Source of the DNA: Paenibacillus lautus NBRC 15380
GTDB lineage: Bacteria; Bacillota; Bacilli; Paenibacillales; Paenibacillaceae
Assembly (NCBI RefSeq): GCF_004000945.1
Contig: NZ_BIMF01000002.1
Coordinates: 682,001-746,000, forward strand
DNA: 64,000 nucleotides
Reading direction: 5' to 3'
Within the stretch, counting starts at the first letter, position 1. Each line of letters begins with the position of its first letter. A model generated the notes under the pieces. The model had not been told where the DNA came from, ran no database searches, and saw only the letters and a list, made by a program, of their open reading frames with translations. Of this stretch, positions 63,191 through 64,000 are shown in pieces. Made by a program: the position numbers and the translations under genes.

Positions 63191-64000
63191 TTACAGTACA
63201 ACCGTTGGCATATCCTTCGTGTCCCTCACAACACGGAAACCGCAATTGCCCGTCGAACTGTCGGGCGTATTCCCGCTGCGTGCCGCGACTCGGTACCGGT
63301 TGCAGTAGGATCTGTGGCACAGGTACGAACCGCCGCGCATCGACCTTCTGCCGCTTGGCTCCACGTAGAACGGATTTACATCCGAGGTCTGTTGATGATA
63401 AGACGGGCTGAACCAATCGCCGCACCATTCCCATACGTTACCGGACATGTTATACAGTCCGTAACCATTCGGTTTATAGGCATCCACCGGCGCGGTTCCG
63501 ATATACCCGTCGCTGGCGTTATTTTTGACCGGAAATTTGCCCTGCCATATGTTGCATCGATGTTCTCCGTCCTGCTTCAGCAGATCGCCCCATGGATAGG
63601 TCCTGCCCTCCAAACCGCCGCGAGCCGCATACTCCCATTCCGCTTCCGTAGGAAGCCTCACGCCTGCCCAACGGCCGTATGCCATGGCATCGTTCCAGGA
63701 TATATGTACAACCGGATGGTCCATCCGGTCTTCGATGCTCGAATCCGCTCCCTCGGGTGCTGCCCAATATGCACCTTCGACCACCAGCCACCAGGGCACT
63801 TCTTGCGGAACTTGTGCGACTCTTGCCTTTGTCTCCTCCGAAGCCAGCAGTTCAAATACAAACGACCATCCGAAATGCTCCGCTTCCGTAACATAACCGG
63901 TTGCTTCCACAAAGCGTTGAAACTGTTCATTCGTAACGGCATACGGTGAGATTTCAAATCCGGAAACGGTTACGCTGCGAGCCGGCCCCTCGCCGTCACG
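63191..64000 (-). CDS. Formylglycine-generating enzyme family protein, 5' end cut by window
   Basis: At least 269 codons, open to the right edge. FGE/SUMF1-type sequence: [51 protein letters not shown], and [34 protein letters not shown] holds both active-site cysteines, and [10 protein letters not shown] ends the domain. It would oxidise a cysteine of a type I sulfatase to formylglycine. A sulfatase gene would be expected just outside the window. The signal for export, if any, is not visible. Confidence 0.92.
   Translation of the reverse strand, partial: RDGEGPARSVTVSGFEISPYAVTNEQFQRFVEATGYVTEAEHFGWSFVFELLASEETKARVAQVPQEVPWWLVVEGAYWAAPEGADSSIEDRMDHPVVHISWNDAMAYGRWAGVRLPTEAEWEYAARGGLEGRTYPWGDLLKQDGEHRCNIWQGKFPVKNNASDGYIGTAPVDAYKPNGYGLYNMSGNVWEWCGDWFSPSYHQQTSDVNPFYVEPSGRRSMRGGSYLCHRSYCNRYRVAARSGNTPDSSTGNCGFRVVRDTKDMPTVVL

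Noticed and set aside
1..64000. CRISPR array, insertion sequence, prophage or tRNA genes
   Set aside because: No regularly spaced repeats, transposase or integrase motifs, or cloverleaf-like sequences were found by reading; a covariance search could still reveal small RNAs.

Overview
The window looks like chromosome of a spore-forming, low-to-moderate-GC Gram-positive of the Paenibacillus type. Supporting signs are cotE, spoVK, a glnR-glnA pair with a GlnR-type operator, lexA divergent from a yneA-like gene with Bacillus-type SOS boxes, strong GGAGG ribosome-binding sites, frequent TTG/GTG starts, and gene orders related to Bacillus (cotE-mutS-mutL-miaA-hfq; spoVK-hflX-ynbB-glnR-glnA). No rRNA, tRNA, CRISPR array, insertion sequence or prophage was seen.

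Layout. 1-7024 (minus strand): a Tad/Flp-like secretion or pilus-assembly cluster. It encodes a Ser/Thr kinase fused to a P-loop domain, a CpaB/SAF protein, two MinD/ParA (TadZ)-like proteins, a CpaF/TadA-like ATPase interrupted by an in-frame amber codon, and a TadB-like membrane protein running off the left edge. 7185-11390: a tight run with an FtsJ-like methyltransferase, an ABC ATPase, a thioredoxin-like protein, a receiver-like protein, endonuclease IV and Fpg. 11442-17770: a HAD phosphatase, RNase Z, and metH divergent from acireductone dioxygenase. 17903-23734: a lipoprotein, a HAD hydrolase, small proteins, the yneA-like/lexA SOS locus with five LexA boxes, an ECF sigma factor with a likely anti-sigma partner, and a decayed gene. 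23887-30858: glnA, glnR, a methionine gamma-lyase-like gene, hflX, spoVK, a YdcF-type protein and a DUF402 protein. 30958-42634: a class A PBP with a Gly/Asn-rich tail, hfq, miaA, a methyltransferase, mutL, mutS, an amidoligase-like enzyme and cotE.

42763-64000 is more accessory: an aromatic-acid-exporter-like protein, an SsuABC-type importer, an M32 carboxypeptidase, a HesB-like protein, a beta-carbonic anhydrase, PadR and TetR regulators, a UbiD decarboxylase, an iron-siderophore binding protein under a Fur box next to an AraC regulator carrying the same type of ligand domain, a frameshifted formate/nitrite transporter, a DUF4309 secreted protein, an APH-type kinase, a DeoR regulator and a formylglycine-generating enzyme running off the right edge.

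Five protein-coding loci carry stop codons, frameshifts or deletions: the CpaF-like ATPase, 23325-23734, 51700-51877, a GNAT gene at 53358-53748 and the FNT transporter. They are either recent decay or, for the single-base cases, possible sequence errors. I found no clearly undescribed system. The best candidates for a second look are the kinase-containing Tad-like cluster, the amidoligase beside cotE, and the five-box SOS control region.
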